From Pararge aegeria (Eukaryota; Arthropoda; Insecta; Lepidoptera; Nymphalidae), in contig NC_053199.1 of NCBI RefSeq assembly GCF_905163445.1, positions 13,224,001 to 13,288,000 of the forward strand: a DNA stretch of 64,000 bases, written 5' to 3'. Shown here piece by piece: positions 13,590 to 24,814 of this stretch. The first letter of the stretch is position 1; each line of letters starts with the position of its first letter. Below the pieces are notes generated by a model, which worked only from the letters and a program-made list of their open reading frames with translations, did not search any database and was not told where the DNA came from. The position numbers and the translations under genes are program-made.

Positions 13590-14522
13590 CTTCTGGCATG
13601 TTGAATAGTTGCCCAACAAGTGCCGCTATTAAAATGAATGTCAATAGCAAGTACTATTTCATTCTAATAGTGGAACTAGGCAGACAACACAGCAGTCTTT
13701 GTGTTCTTTTTCGTATTTGGATCTTTATTCTTGATTCTTGATCAAGTAACCGGATGTTGCGCTTCAGTCTTCTGGAATGTTGAATAGTTGCCCAACAAGT
13801 ACCGCTATTAAAATGAATGTCAATAGCAAGTACTATTTCATTCTAATAGTGGAACTCGGCAGGCAACAAGCCGTTTTCGTGATACGCTAAATTAAAATTT
13901 CAACCTATTAATGAGAGTAACAAATAAATTAATGTTTGCATCCCGACAACATTCAGCTTCTAAAAAATAACATGTTGAATTGTTGCCCAACAAGTACCGC
14001 TATTAAAATGAAGGTCAATAGCAAGTATTATTTCATTCTAATAGTGGAACTCGGCAAGCAACAAGCAGTCTTCGTGGTATTTTTTGTGTTTGGATCTTCA
14101 TTCTTGACTCCTGTTCAAGTAACCGGATGTTGCGTTTCAGTCTTCTGGCATGTTGAATCGTTGCTCAACAAGTACCGCTATTAGAATGAATGTCAATAGT
14201 AAGTACTATTTCATTCTAATAGTGGAACTCGGCAGGCAAAAAGCAGTTTTCGTAATCTTTTTGGTATTTGGATCTTCATTCTTGATTCTTGATCAAGTAA
14301 CCGGATATTGCGCTTCAGTCTTCTGGCATGTTGAATAGTTGCCCAACAAGTACCGCTATTAGTATGAATGTCAATAGCAAGTATTATTTCATTCTAATAG
14401 TGGAACTCGGCAGGCAACAAGCAGTTTTCGTGATTCGCTAAATCAAAATTTCAACCTTTTAATAAGAGTTACAAATAAATTAATGTTGACATCCCGACAA
14501 CATTCAGCTTCTAAAAAATATC
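13590..14522. repeat. Satellite block matching 6,000-6,925 (offset 7,597)
   Basis: Monomers at 13,936 and 14,150 match those at 6,339 and 6,553. The otherwise rare variant TTCTGGAATGTTGAATAG is present in both blocks, near 6,175 and 13,772, at the same offset of 7,597 bp. Confidence 0.85.
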
Positions 14523-15569
14523 ATGTTGAATTGTTGCCCAACAAGTACCGCTATTAAAATGAAGGTCAATAGAAAGTATTATTTCATTCTAATAGTGGAA
14601 CTCGGCAAGCAACAAGCAGTCTTCGTGTTATTTTTTGTGTTTGGATCTTCATTCTTGATTCTTGATCAAGTAACCGGATGTTGCGCTTCAGTCTTCTGGC
14701 ATGTCGAATCGTTGCTCAACAAGTACCGCTATTAGAATGAATGTCAATAGTAAGTACTATTTCATTCTAATAGTGGAACTCGGCAGGCAAAAAGCAGTTT
14801 TCGTAATCTTTTTGGTATTTGGATCTTCATTCTTGATTCTTGATCAAGTAACCGGATATTGCGCTTCAGTCTTCTGGCATGTTGAATAGTTGCCCAACAA
14901 GTACCGCTATTAGTATGAATGTCAATAGCAAGTATTATTTCATTCTAATAGTGGCACTCGGCAGGCAACAAGCAGTTTTCGTGATTCGCTAAATCAAAAT
15001 TTCAACCTTTTAATTAGAGTTACAAATAAATTAATGTTGACATCCCGACAACATTCAGCTTCTAAAAAATATCATGTTGAATTGTTGCCCAACAAGTACC
15101 GCTATTAAAATGAAGGTCAATAGCAAGTATTATTTCATTCTAATAGTGGAACTCGGCAAGCAACAAGCAGTCTTCGTGTTATTTTTTGTGTTTGGATCTT
15201 CATTCTTCACTCCTGTCCAAGTAACCGGATGTTGCGCTTCACTCTTCTGGCATGTCGAATCGTTGCCCAACAAGTACCGCTATTAGAATGAATGTCAATA
15301 GCAAGTACTATTTCATTCTAATAGTGGAATTCGGCAGGCAACAAGCAGTTTTCGTGATTCGCTAAATCAAAATTTCAACCTTTTAATTAGAGTTAGAAAT
15401 AAATTAATGTTTACATCCCGACAACATTCAGCTTCTAAAAAATATCATGTTGAATTGTTGCCCAACAAGTACCGCTATTAAAATGAAGGTCAATAGAAAG
15501 TATTATTTCATTCTAATAGTGGAACTCGGCAAGCAACAAGCAGTCTTCGTGTTATTTTTTGTGTTTGGA

Positions 15570-16440
15570 TCTTCATTCTTGATTCTTGATCAAGTAACCG
15601 GATGTTGCGCTTCAGTCTTCTGGCATGTCGAATCGTTGCTCAACAAGTACCGCTATTAGAATGAATGTCAATATCAAGTATTATTTCATTCTAATAGTGG
15701 AACTCGGCAGGCAACAGGCAGTCTTCATGTTCTTTTTCTTTTTTGAATCTTTACTCTTGACTCCTGTTCAAGTAACCGGATGTTGAGCTTCAGTCTTCTG
15801 GCATGTCGAATCGTTGCCCAACAAGTACCGCTATTAGTATGAATGTCAATAGCAAGTATTATTTCATTCTAATAGTGGAACTCGGCAAGCAACAAGCAGA
15901 CTTCGTGTTATTTTTTGTGTTTGGATCTTCATTCTTCACTCCTGTCCAAGTAACCGGATGTTGCGCTTCACTCTTCTGGCATGTCGAATCGTTGCCCAAC
16001 AAGTACCGCTATTAGAATGAATGTCAATAGCAAGTACTATTTCATTCTAATAGTGGAATTCGGCAGGCAACAAGCAGTTTTCGTGATTCGCTAAATCAAA
16101 ATTTCAACCTTTTAATTAGAGTTACAAATAAATTAATGTTTACATCCCGACAACATTCAGCTTCTTAAAAATATCATATTGAATTGTTGCCCAACAAGTA
16201 CCGCTATTAAAATGAAAGTCAAAAGAAAGTATTATTTCATTCAAATAGTGGAACTCGGCAAGCAACAAGCAGTCTTCGTGTTATTTTTTGTGTTTGGATC
16301 TTCATTCTTGATTCTTGATCAAGTAACCGGATGTTGCGCTTCAGTCTTCTGGCATGTCGAATCGTTGCTCAACGAGTACCGCTATTAGAATGAATGTCAA
16401 TATCAAGTATTATTCCATTCTAATAGTGGAACTCGGCAGG
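15570..16440. repeat. Satellite block matching 7,244-8,114 (offset 8,326)
   Basis: Three rare variants recur at a constant 8,326-bp offset: CTTCTTAAAAATATCATATT (about 7,837 and 16,163), GCTCAACGAGTACC (about 8,041 and 16,367) and TATTATTCCATTC (about 8,084 and 16,410). A further shared variant, GAGTTAGAAATAAATT, is at offset 8,148, one monomer less, so one copy has gained or lost a unit. Confidence 0.87.
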
Positions 16441-18089
16441 CAACAGGCAGTCTTCATGTTCTTTTTCTTGTTTGAATCTTTACTCTTGACTCCTGTTCAA
16501 GTAACCGGATGTTGAGCTTCAGTCTTCTGGCATGTCGAATCGTTGCCCAACAAGTACCGCTATTAGTATGAATGTCAATAGCAAGTATTATTTCATTCTA
16601 ATAGTGGAACTCGGCAGGCAACAGGCAGTCTTCATGTTCTTTTTCTTGTTTGAATATTTACTCTTGACTCCTGTTCAAGTAACCGGATGTTGAGCTTCAG
16701 TCTTCTGGCATGTTGAATAGTTGCCCAACAAGTACCGCTATTAAAATGAAGGTCAATAGCAAGTATTATTTCATTCTAATAGTGGAACTCGGCAAGCAAC
16801 AAGCAGTCTTCGTGTTATTTTTTGTGTTTGGATCTTCATTCTTGATTCTTGATCAAGTAACCGGATGTTGCGCTTCAGTCTTCTGGCATGTTGAATAGTT
16901 GCCCAACAAGTACCGCTATTAAAATGAATGTCAATAGTTAGTACTATTTCATTCTAATAGTGGAACTCGGCAGGCAACAAGCAGTTTTCGTGATACGCTA
17001 AATTAAAATTTCAACCTATTAATGAGAGTAACAAATAAATTAATGTTTGCATCCCGACAACATTCAGCTTCTAAAAAATATCATGTTGAATTGTTGCCCA
17101 CCAAGTACCGCTATTAGTATGAATGTCAATAGCAAGTATTATTTCATTCTAATAGTGGAACTCGGCAGGCAAAAAGCAGTTTTCGTAATCTTTTTGGTAT
17201 TTGGATCTTCATTCTTGATTCTTGTTTAAGTAACCGGATGTTGCGCTTCAGTCTTCTGGCATGTTGAATAGTTGCCCAACAAGTACCGCTATTAAAATGA
17301 ATGTCAATAGCAAGTACTATTTCATTCTAATAGTGGAACTCGGCAGACAACACAGCAGTCTTTGTGTTCTTTTTCGTATTTGGATCTTTATTCTTGATTC
17401 TTGATCAAGTAACCGGATGTTGCGCTTCAGTCTTCTGGCATGTTGAATAGTTGCCCAACAAGTACCGCTATTAAAATGAATGTCAATAGCAAGTACTATT
17501 TCATTTTAATAGTGGAACTCGGCAGGCAACAAGCAGTTTTCGTGATACGCTAAATTAAAATTTCAACCTATTAATGAGAGTAACAAATAAATTAATGTTT
17601 GCATCCCGACAACATTCAGCTTCTAAAAAATATCATGTTGAATTGTTGCCCACCAAGTACCGCTATTAGTATGAATGTCAATAGCAAGTATTATTTCATT
17701 CTAATAGTGGAACTCGGCAGGCAAAAAGCAGTTTTCGTGTTCTTTTTTGTATTTGGATCTTTATTCTTGATTCTTGATCAAGTAACCGGATGTTGCACGT
17801 CAGTCTTCTGGCATGTTGAATAGTTGCCCAACAAGTACTGCTATTAAAATGAATGTCAATAGCAAGTACTATTTCATTTTAATAGTGGAACTCGGCAGAC
17901 AACACAGCAGTCTTTGTGTTCTTTTTCGTATTTAGATCTTTATTCTTGATTCTTGATCAAGTAACCGGATGTTGCGCTTCAGTCTTCTGGCATGTTGAAT
18001 AGTTGCCCAACAAGTACCGCTATTAGAATGAATGTCAATAGCAAGTATTATTTCATTCTAATAGTGGAACTCGGCAGGCAACAAGCAGT

Positions 18090-20100
18090 TTTCGTGATTA
18101 GCTAAATTAAAATTTCAACCTTTTAATGATAGTTACAAATGAATTAATGTTTACATCCCGACAACATTCAGCTTATAAAAAATATCATGTTGAATTGTGG
18201 CCCAACAAGTACCGCTATTAAAATGAAGGTTAATAACAAGTATTATTTCATTCTAATAGTGGAACTCGGCAGTTAACCCAGCAGTCTTCGTGTTCTTTTT
18301 TGTATTTGGATCTTCATTCTTGACTCCTGTTCAAATTACTGGATGTTGCGCTTCAGTCTTCTCGCATGTCGAATCGTTGCCCAACAAGTACCGCTATTAG
18401 TATGAATGTCAATAGCAAGTATTATTTCATTCTAATAGTGGAATTCGGCAGGCAACAAGCAGTTTTCGTGTTAAGCTAAATTTAAATTTAAATTTGTTTA
18501 TGATAGATTCAAATAAATTATGGTTACATCCCGATAACATAACGCTGATAAAAATGTCGTGTTGAATCGTTCGCCAACAAGTACCGCTATTAGAAAGAAG
18601 GTCAATAGCAAGTAATCTTTAATTCTAATAGTGGAACTCGGCAGGCAACAAGCAGTTTTCGTGATTAGCTAAATTAAAATTTCAACCTTTTAATGATAGT
18701 TACAAATGAATTAATGTTTACATCCCGACAACATTCAGCTTATAAAAAATATCATGTTGAATTGTGGCCCAACAAGTACCGCTATTAAAATGAAGGTTAA
18801 TAACAAGTATTATTTCATTCTAATAGTGGAACTCGGCAGACAACCCAGCAGTCTTCGTGTTCTTTTTTGTATTTGGATCTTCATTCTTGATTCTTGATCA
18901 AGTAACCGGATCTTGCGCTTCAGTCCTCTGGCATGATGAATAGTTGCCCAACAAGTACCGCTATTAGAATGAATGTCAATAGCAAGTATTATTTCATTCT
19001 AATAGTGGAACTCGGCAGGCAACAAGCAGTTTTCGTGATTAGCTAAATTAAAATTTCAACCTTTTAATGATAGTTACAAATGAATTAATGTTTACATCCC
19101 GACAACATTCAGCTTATAAAACATATCATGTTGAATTGTGGCCCAACAAGTACCGCTATTAGAATGAATGTTAATAGCAAGTATTATTTCATTCTAATAG
19201 TGGAACTCGGCAGACAACCCAGCAGTCTTCGTGTTCTTTTTGTATTTGGATCTTCATTCTTGATTCTTGATCAAGTAACCGGAAGTTGCGCTTCAGTCTT
19301 CTGGCATGATGAATAGTTGCCCAACAAGTACCGCTATTAGAATGAATGTCAATAGCAAGTATTATTTCATTCTAATAGTGGAAATCGGCAGGCAACAAGC
19401 ATTTTTGTGATTAGCTACATTAAAATTTCAACCTTTTAATGATAGTTACAAATGAATTAATGTTTACATCCCGACAACATTCAGCTTATAAAAATATAAT
19501 ATTGAATTGTTGCCCAACAAGTACCGCTATTAAAATGAAGGTTAATAACAAGTATTATTTCATTCTAATAGTGGAACTCGGCAGACAACCCAGCAGTCTT
19601 CGTGTTCTTTTTTGTATTTGGATCTTTATTCTTGATTCTTGATCAAGTTACCGGATGTTGCGCTTCAGTCTACTGGCATTTTGAATAGTTGCCCAACAAG
19701 TACCGCTATTAGAATGAATGTCAATAGCAAGTATTATTTCATTCTAATAGTGGAACTCGGCAGACAACCCAGCAGTCTTCGTGTTCTTTTTTGTATTTGG
19801 ATCTTTATTCTTGATTCTTGATCAAGTAACCGGATGTTGCGCTTCAGTCTTCTGGCATGATGAATAGTTGCCCAACAAGTACCGCTATTAGAATGAATGT
19901 CAATAGCAAGTATTATTTCATTCTAATAGTGGAACTCGGCAGGCAACAAGCAGTTTTCGTGATTAGCTAAATTAAAATTTCAACCTTTTAATGATAGTTA
20001 CAAATGAATTAATGTTTACATCCCGACAACATTCAGCTTATAAAAAATATCATGTTGAATTGTGGCCCAACAAGTACCGCTATTAAAATGAAGGTTAATA
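18090..20100. repeat. Right sub-array with type-B subfamily III spacers
   Basis: The type-B spacers at about 18,097, 18,661, 19,037, 19,409 and 19,961 all share GATTAGCTAAATTAAAATTT, ACAAATGAATTAATG and GCTTATAAA. Two more diverged spacers (near 18,470 and 20,695) have GTTAAGCTAAAT and CCCGATAACATAACGC. Subfamilies I and II, which dominate 2.6-18 kb, are absent here. Confidence 0.85.
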
Positions 20101-20898
20101 ACAAGTATTATTTCATTCTAATAGTGGAACTCGGCAGACAACCTAGCAATCTTCGTGTTCTTTTTTGTATTTGGATCTTCATTTTTGATTCTTGATCAAG
20201 TAACCGGATGTTGCGCTTCAGTCCTCTGGCATGATGAATAGTTGCCCAACAAGTACCGCTATTAAAATGAATGTCAATAGCAAGTATTATTTCATTCTAA
20301 TAGTGGAAATCGGCAGGCAAGGAGCAGTCTTCGTGTTATTTTTTTTTGTATTTTGATCTTCGTTTATGATTCTTCTTCAAGCAGCCGGATATTGCGCTTC
20401 AGTCTTCAGGCATGTCGTAACGTTGCCCAATAAGTACCGCTATTAGAATGAATGTTAATAGCAAGTATTATTTCATTCTAATAGTGGAACTCAGCAGGCA
20501 ACAAGCAGTTTTCGTGCTATTTTTTATATTTGGATCTTCATTCTTGACTCCTGTTCAAGTTACCGGATGTTGCGCTTCAGTCTTCTCGCATGTCGAATCG
20601 TTGCCCAACAAGTACCGCTATTAGTATGAATGTCAATAGCATGTATTATTTCATTCTAATAGTGGAACTCGGCAGGCAACAAGCAGTTTTCGTGTTAAGC
20701 TAAATTAAAATTAAAATTTGTTTATGATAGATACAAATAAATTAATGGTTACATCCCGATAACATAACGCTGATAAAAATGTCGCGTTGAATCGTTCCCC
20801 AACAAGTACCGCTATTAGAAAGAAGGTCAATAGCAAGTATTATTTCATTCTAATAGTAGAACTCGTCAGACAACCTGCAATCTTTATGTTGTTTTTTC

Positions 20899-21616
20899 TT
20901 GTTTGAATCTTCATTCTTGACTCCTATTCGATTAGCCGTTGGTTGCGCTTCAGTCTTCTTGCGTGTCATATCGTTGCCAACCAAGTACCGCTATTGGAAT
21001 GAAGGTCAATACCTAGTATTATTTCATTCTAATTGTGGAACTCGGCAGACATCCTTGCAGTCTTCGTGTCTTATTTTTGTATTGCAATCTTCATTATTGA
21101 CTTCTCTTCAAGCAGCCGGATGTTGCGCTTCAGTCTTCGGGCATGTCGTAACGTTGCCCAACAAGTACACCTATTAGAATGAAGGTCAATAGCAAGTATT
21201 ATTTCATTCTAATAGTGGAACTCGGCAGACAACCTTCAATCTTAATGTCCTTTTTTCTTGTTTGAATCTTCATTCTTAACTCCTCTTCGAGCAGCTGTTT
21301 GTTTCGCTTCAGTCTTCTTGCGTGTCATATCGTTGCCAACCAAGTACCGCTATTGGAATGAAGGTCATTACTTTGTATTATTTTATTGTAATTGTGGAAC
21401 TCGGCAGACATCCTTGCAGTTTTCAGGTCCTCTTTTTGTATTGCAATCTTCATTATTGACTTCTTTTCAAGCAGCCGCATGTTTCGCTTCAATCTTCAGG
21501 CATGTCGCAAAGTTGCCAAATAAGTACCGCTATTTGAAAGAAGGTCAATAGCAATTATTATTTCATTCTAATAGTGGAACGCTTTAGTCTCCTGGCATGT
21601 AGAATCATTGCCAAAC
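20899..21616. repeat. Right-edge diverged dimer repeat, ~359 bp x 2
   Basis: Two consecutive two-monomer units begin at 20,899 and 21,258, 359 bp apart. Both contain TTGCGTGTCATATCGTTGCC in the first monomer and a TTCAAGCAGCCG variant in the second. They are more diverged from the core than any other monomers, as expected at an array edge. Recognisable satellite sequence ends near 21,683. Confidence 0.85.
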
Positions 21617-21774
21617 AAGTACCTCTATTACTTCTCATTCTTGATCTATTCTTGACTCCTCTTCGAGCAGCCGGATGTTGAGTTATTAAGATTTTTGTAC
21701 TTAAACAAAACGCACTACAGATGGGGTAATGCGTTGTCTCTCGATTTTACGCTTGAGTGCGGTGAAGGTTGGGA

Positions 21775-22492
21775 GGTTTAACCTTGCCAATCCTTTTTAC
21801 TTTTATGTGAATGATCTAATTGTTGACCTATGCAGAAGACATGTTGGATGCTGGATTGATAATGTATGTGTTAATTATCTTAGTCGTGCTGATGACATGG
21901 TTATGCTGGGTTCTACGGTTAGGTCAATAAAAGAGTTGTGAGGGGTACGCAGACAGTCTATTTTTGCTCATTATATATCATGAGCTCATATATAAAGGCA
22001 TACAGACGAAAGAGTGTGAAGTAAAGTTTGATATATACTATACTTCACAGTAAAGTATAGTATCATACTGAATGTCCCTCCGCTTGATTATGTTAAGAAT
22101 TTTAAATATCTAGGACATGTTATTACCGATTACCTTAAGGATGACGTAGATAGAACGAGAGCGTAGGGCTTTAGCGATGCGCTGTAATATGCTGGTCCAC
22201 AGGTTTGCCTGTGTGTGCCAGGAAGGAACAGATTGTTTGTTCAAAGCATTTTGTCAAACCTTTTCCCTGATGGATCCCTGTGGACCAGCTATACGCAGGC
22301 ATCGCTTAACGCCCTACGAGGCAATATAATGATGGTTTCAGAATGCTGTTGGGCTTACCACGTTATTGTAGTGCATTTCAAATGTTTGCGTGGACTTATA
22401 CTGATGACTTTTTTGCCATCAAAAGAAAACGAATAGCATCTTTGCTTATTAAAAGAAAGTGGGCAGAACGGTTGCAGAATTATACTAAGACA
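21775..22492 (+). pseudogene. Broken LINE reverse transcriptase fragment
   Basis: Translated pieces resemble the palm and thumb of a non-LTR retrotransposon reverse transcriptase. In order they are: a segment reading VNDLIVDL, a VGCWIDNVCVN stretch, and ADDMVML at 21,888-21,908, where the usual YADD box has Arg instead of Tyr. After a stop at 21,942 come KNFKYLGHVITD near 22,091-22,126, then RRALAMRC in another frame near 22,163, and SLWTSYTQASLNALR near 22,278-22,322. At least three frame changes and stops separate them, so no functional protein is possible. The order matches LINE ORF2 proteins common in moth and butterfly genomes. Both ends are missing. The fragment starts within about 100 bp of the end of the satellite, so it marks the array boundary. 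Confidence 0.82.
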
Positions 22493-22567
22493 ACTTTATA
22501 ATTTTTATAAGTGTTTTTACGTACACTTGGAGTACTTTTATACATTTAAAATGCATATAAAAATTTG

Positions 22568-22648
22568 CGGAACCGACAGGATTTGAACCTGCGACTCTCT
22601 GGCAATCGCGGACTAAGCGCTTTCTCCAATTAACGGCTCTCCTACCGT
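22568..22648 (-). mobile_element. tRNA-like SINE head, minus strand
   Basis: Read on the minus strand, this segment has a B-box-like CAGGTTCAAATCCTG, an acceptor-like end TCGGTTCCG, and an A-box-like region around TTAATTGGAGAAAGCGC. The two acceptor sides do not pair as in a real tRNA, so it is better called tRNA-derived than a tRNA gene. It lies in the left half of a larger inverted structure (22,476-22,942). Confidence 0.6.
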
Positions 22649-22756
22649 CTATGCCGAAATTAGTATATATTCACATCAGTCTTATAGCGACATCTAGTAG
22701 GACACGATGCAGTTTCGATATACTTTTCCCTGACAGAGATGACACATTGCTTTAAT

Positions 22757-22920
22757 ATAATTTTTATTAGTGTTTTAACCTACACTTGGAGGAATTATCA
22801 ATTTTTATTGGAGAAAGCGCTCAGGCAGCGATTGCCAGAAAGTCGCAGGTTCAAATCCTGTCGGTTCCGAAAATTTGATAATTCCTCCAAGTGTACGTAA
22901 AAACACTAATAAAAATTATA
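22757..22920. mobile_element. Foldback element with tRNA-like core
   Basis: Arms of about 46 bp (22,757-22,802 and 22,875-22,920) are near-perfect inverted repeats built on ATTAGTGTTTT and CACTTGGAGGAATTATCAA. Between them (22,806-22,869, plus strand) is a second copy of the tRNA-like segment with CAGGTTCAAATCCTGTCGG. A third copy of the arm sequence lies at about 22,498-22,530. This looks like a non-autonomous element that captured, or is built from, a tRNA-derived sequence. Confidence 0.65.
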
Positions 22921-22944
22921 AAGTTGTCTTAGTATAATTTACGT

Positions 22945-24125
22945 TGAAAGTCTTATAGTAAAACAAAAATACTTAAGTTCAAATTTAATAGTAATAATTT
23001 ATTTGCAGAAATAAGCATGGTGGTAGTAGATACTTCCCCGGACGAGCTCACAAAAAGCTTTATTACTACTAAAAATATCATCATCAACATCAACTCATTC
23101 TCAACAACCTGCGAACTACAAGGCACTACAAGATATTTACTGTGGCACGATGGATTTAACCCATCTCATTCTTAGGAGAGACCCGCTCCACGAATTAACG
23201 TCACCTGCGATCCGTCGAACATGCCAGATTTTTTCACATTTATTTATAACAACAAAATTATAGTATTGTATTCAATTTTTATACAAAAAAAAACCAATAG
23301 AAATACTAAATTTGAGCAAAATTAACGAAAATGAGACGTGGTGGCGGCAGAACAAGAGGTACGACCCGGCGTCAGTTCTTAAAAATAGCAGTGCATTGCT
23401 CTACTGGGATCGAACGATTATCACTGGCAGGTATATTACAGCTACTATACATGAGATCAGTGTGCCGTGCAATAATTGTTGACATTACTATTCCACATGA
23501 CGATCAATCAATCAATCATAAATACATTATTGCACACAAGAAAAAATAAATTAAAGAGAACAAAGGTACAAGTCAATTAAATTTGTATAACAAAGGTTTG
23601 TGTAACTATAAGTGATAAGGCCAACTTACATTACATGCGTACTTCCAGGCAACCATTATAAGGAAATGGCTCACATATGAATCCTTATAGGGGTGCGCAA
23701 ACCACTAAGTATGTATATTACATACATATTAATAATTACAAAAACAGTACATATATAAAATAAAATAAAATACTAGATGGTAAAATAAATAATACTAATA
23801 CTATATATAATATTGTTAACTGTACAGAAAGTAAATGTGGAATATAATAATCATACTTACAGTGTTAAATAATAATTCTTTATACGAGTCTTAAAAATAC
23901 TGTGTGATTTAGCGTAACGAATGTCACGTGGAAGATAATTCCACAATTTAACTACCTTTATAGTAAATGACTCATAATCTTGACGATAATCTTGTGAAAG
24001 CTGAAAAGGAAAAATTATGTAAATACTTTGACCGTGCTCACGAGATTACCGCCACGTGGAGTGTTGAGTCGACCGTTATTGTTACAATAGTCGTTTCAAC
24101 CGACATCTTAAGAAGCTTTCGCTTG
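22945..24125. other. AT-rich non-coding stretch with weak repeat traces
   Basis: No gene is seen. About 23,020-23,075 shares CGGACGAGCTC and neighbouring bases with 38,690-38,730. About 23,570-23,680 resembles, on the minus strand, the 3' untranslated tail of a LINE (the reverse complement contains GGTTGCCTGGAAGTACGC). The 72-codon open frame at 23,331-23,549 has no recognisable domain. Confidence 0.5.
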
Positions 24126-24127
24126 GT

Positions 24128-24215
24128 CGGATACAGAAGGCAGTAGTCCTTGAAACGGCGCGTATTGTGAGGAGGATCCTCCGCCGAGCCGCAAGCGGAG
24201 AAGTGCATGTTTTTA
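24128..24215 (-). repeat. Interspersed repeat fragment shared with 32,722
   Basis: The minus strand contains CACAATACGCGCCGTTTCAA followed by GGACTACTGCCTTCTGTAT. The same run is on the plus strand at 32,795-32,830, and both copies also contain CTGCTTGCGG or CCGCTTGCGG upstream. It is a fragment of an unidentified transposable element. Confidence 0.7.
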
Positions 24216-24814
24216 TTTTTATATAAATTTTTAATAGCGTTGTCTCTATTTCTATAATTTAACAATGCTAAGAATTAAAAAAATATGGAAATCAATAAAT
24301 GATGGAAAAATCAAAACTTGTCTAATAAAAGGTGTCGTGTTGTGTTAAAATATGCGGAATGTAATATAATAAGACATAAAAAACTGAGGACTCAATAGTT
24401 CTAATTTGTGTAGTAATAAGTAAATACCAATAAAGTTACATACCTATTAGATAAAATAGAAAAAAGTGTGTGCGTGTAACATTTACGCGCGATTGAAGTA
24501 AAACTTTTATTATTATTTATTGATGAAAGAGTAAAATGTTCCTGAGACCCCGCCACTTCATTTAATGTTCACTATTTCATTTTATATTCTTCAATAACAT
24601 CACTTCCACATTTTTTATATATTTTTATATTTATTTGTTTATTAGAATAATTGAGAGTAGAAAGTTGAAGGTTACACACACGTCAATATAACCTTGTCAT
24701 TGAATAACGCAATCGTCAGAAAGTTTATTAATAATTTATTTATTACAAATGTAATAAATAAACAAGTCTAAGGATCAGCCGAGGATTTAAAATTAAAAAT
24801 AAAAAGAGTCACGA

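Larger units (their letters stand above)
1..21683. repeat. Satellite DNA array, ~178-179 bp monomer
   Basis: The same unit recurs head to tail from the first base to about 21,683, roughly 118-120 times. Landmarks in each unit, in order, are GTTGCCCAACAAGTACCGC, TTTCATTCTAATAGTGGAA, and (type A only) TTGATCAAGTAACCGGATG. Spacing between equivalent points is 178-179 bp for type A; for example three units span 536 bp between 1,277 and 1,813 and again between 1,813 and 2,349. About 34 units are of a longer type B (~195 bp), whose middle is an AT-rich spacer starting near GATTCGCTAAAT and ending near CATCCCGACAACATTCAG. Because 178-179 is not a multiple of three, reading frames shift between units, so the recurrent 62-82 codon open frames are not evidence of a protein. 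I do not recognise the family by name. The array runs off the left end, so its full length is unknown. Confidence 0.97.

Noticed and set aside
1277..20000. About 40 similar open frames of 60-82 codons starting MLNCCPTSTAIKMK or similar, suggesting a repeated small membrane protein
   Set aside because: They are by-products of the satellite: the 178-179 bp period is not a multiple of three, the frame closes at each unit, and open frames arise wherever the repeated sequence lacks a stop in that frame.
1..21683. CRISPR-like regular spacing of repeats
   Set aside because: The whole unit is repeated, there are no unique spacers, units are ~179 bp, and the context is a eukaryotic genome.
1..21683. 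CENP-B box in the satellite monomer
   Set aside because: No match to the TTCG-x4-A-x2-CGGG pattern was found on either strand of the consensus unit.
22806..22869. Functional tRNA gene
   Set aside because: The B-box is good, but the acceptor arms do not pair and no convincing cloverleaf could be drawn. A near-identical copy nearby in the opposite orientation points to a retroposon or foldback element.
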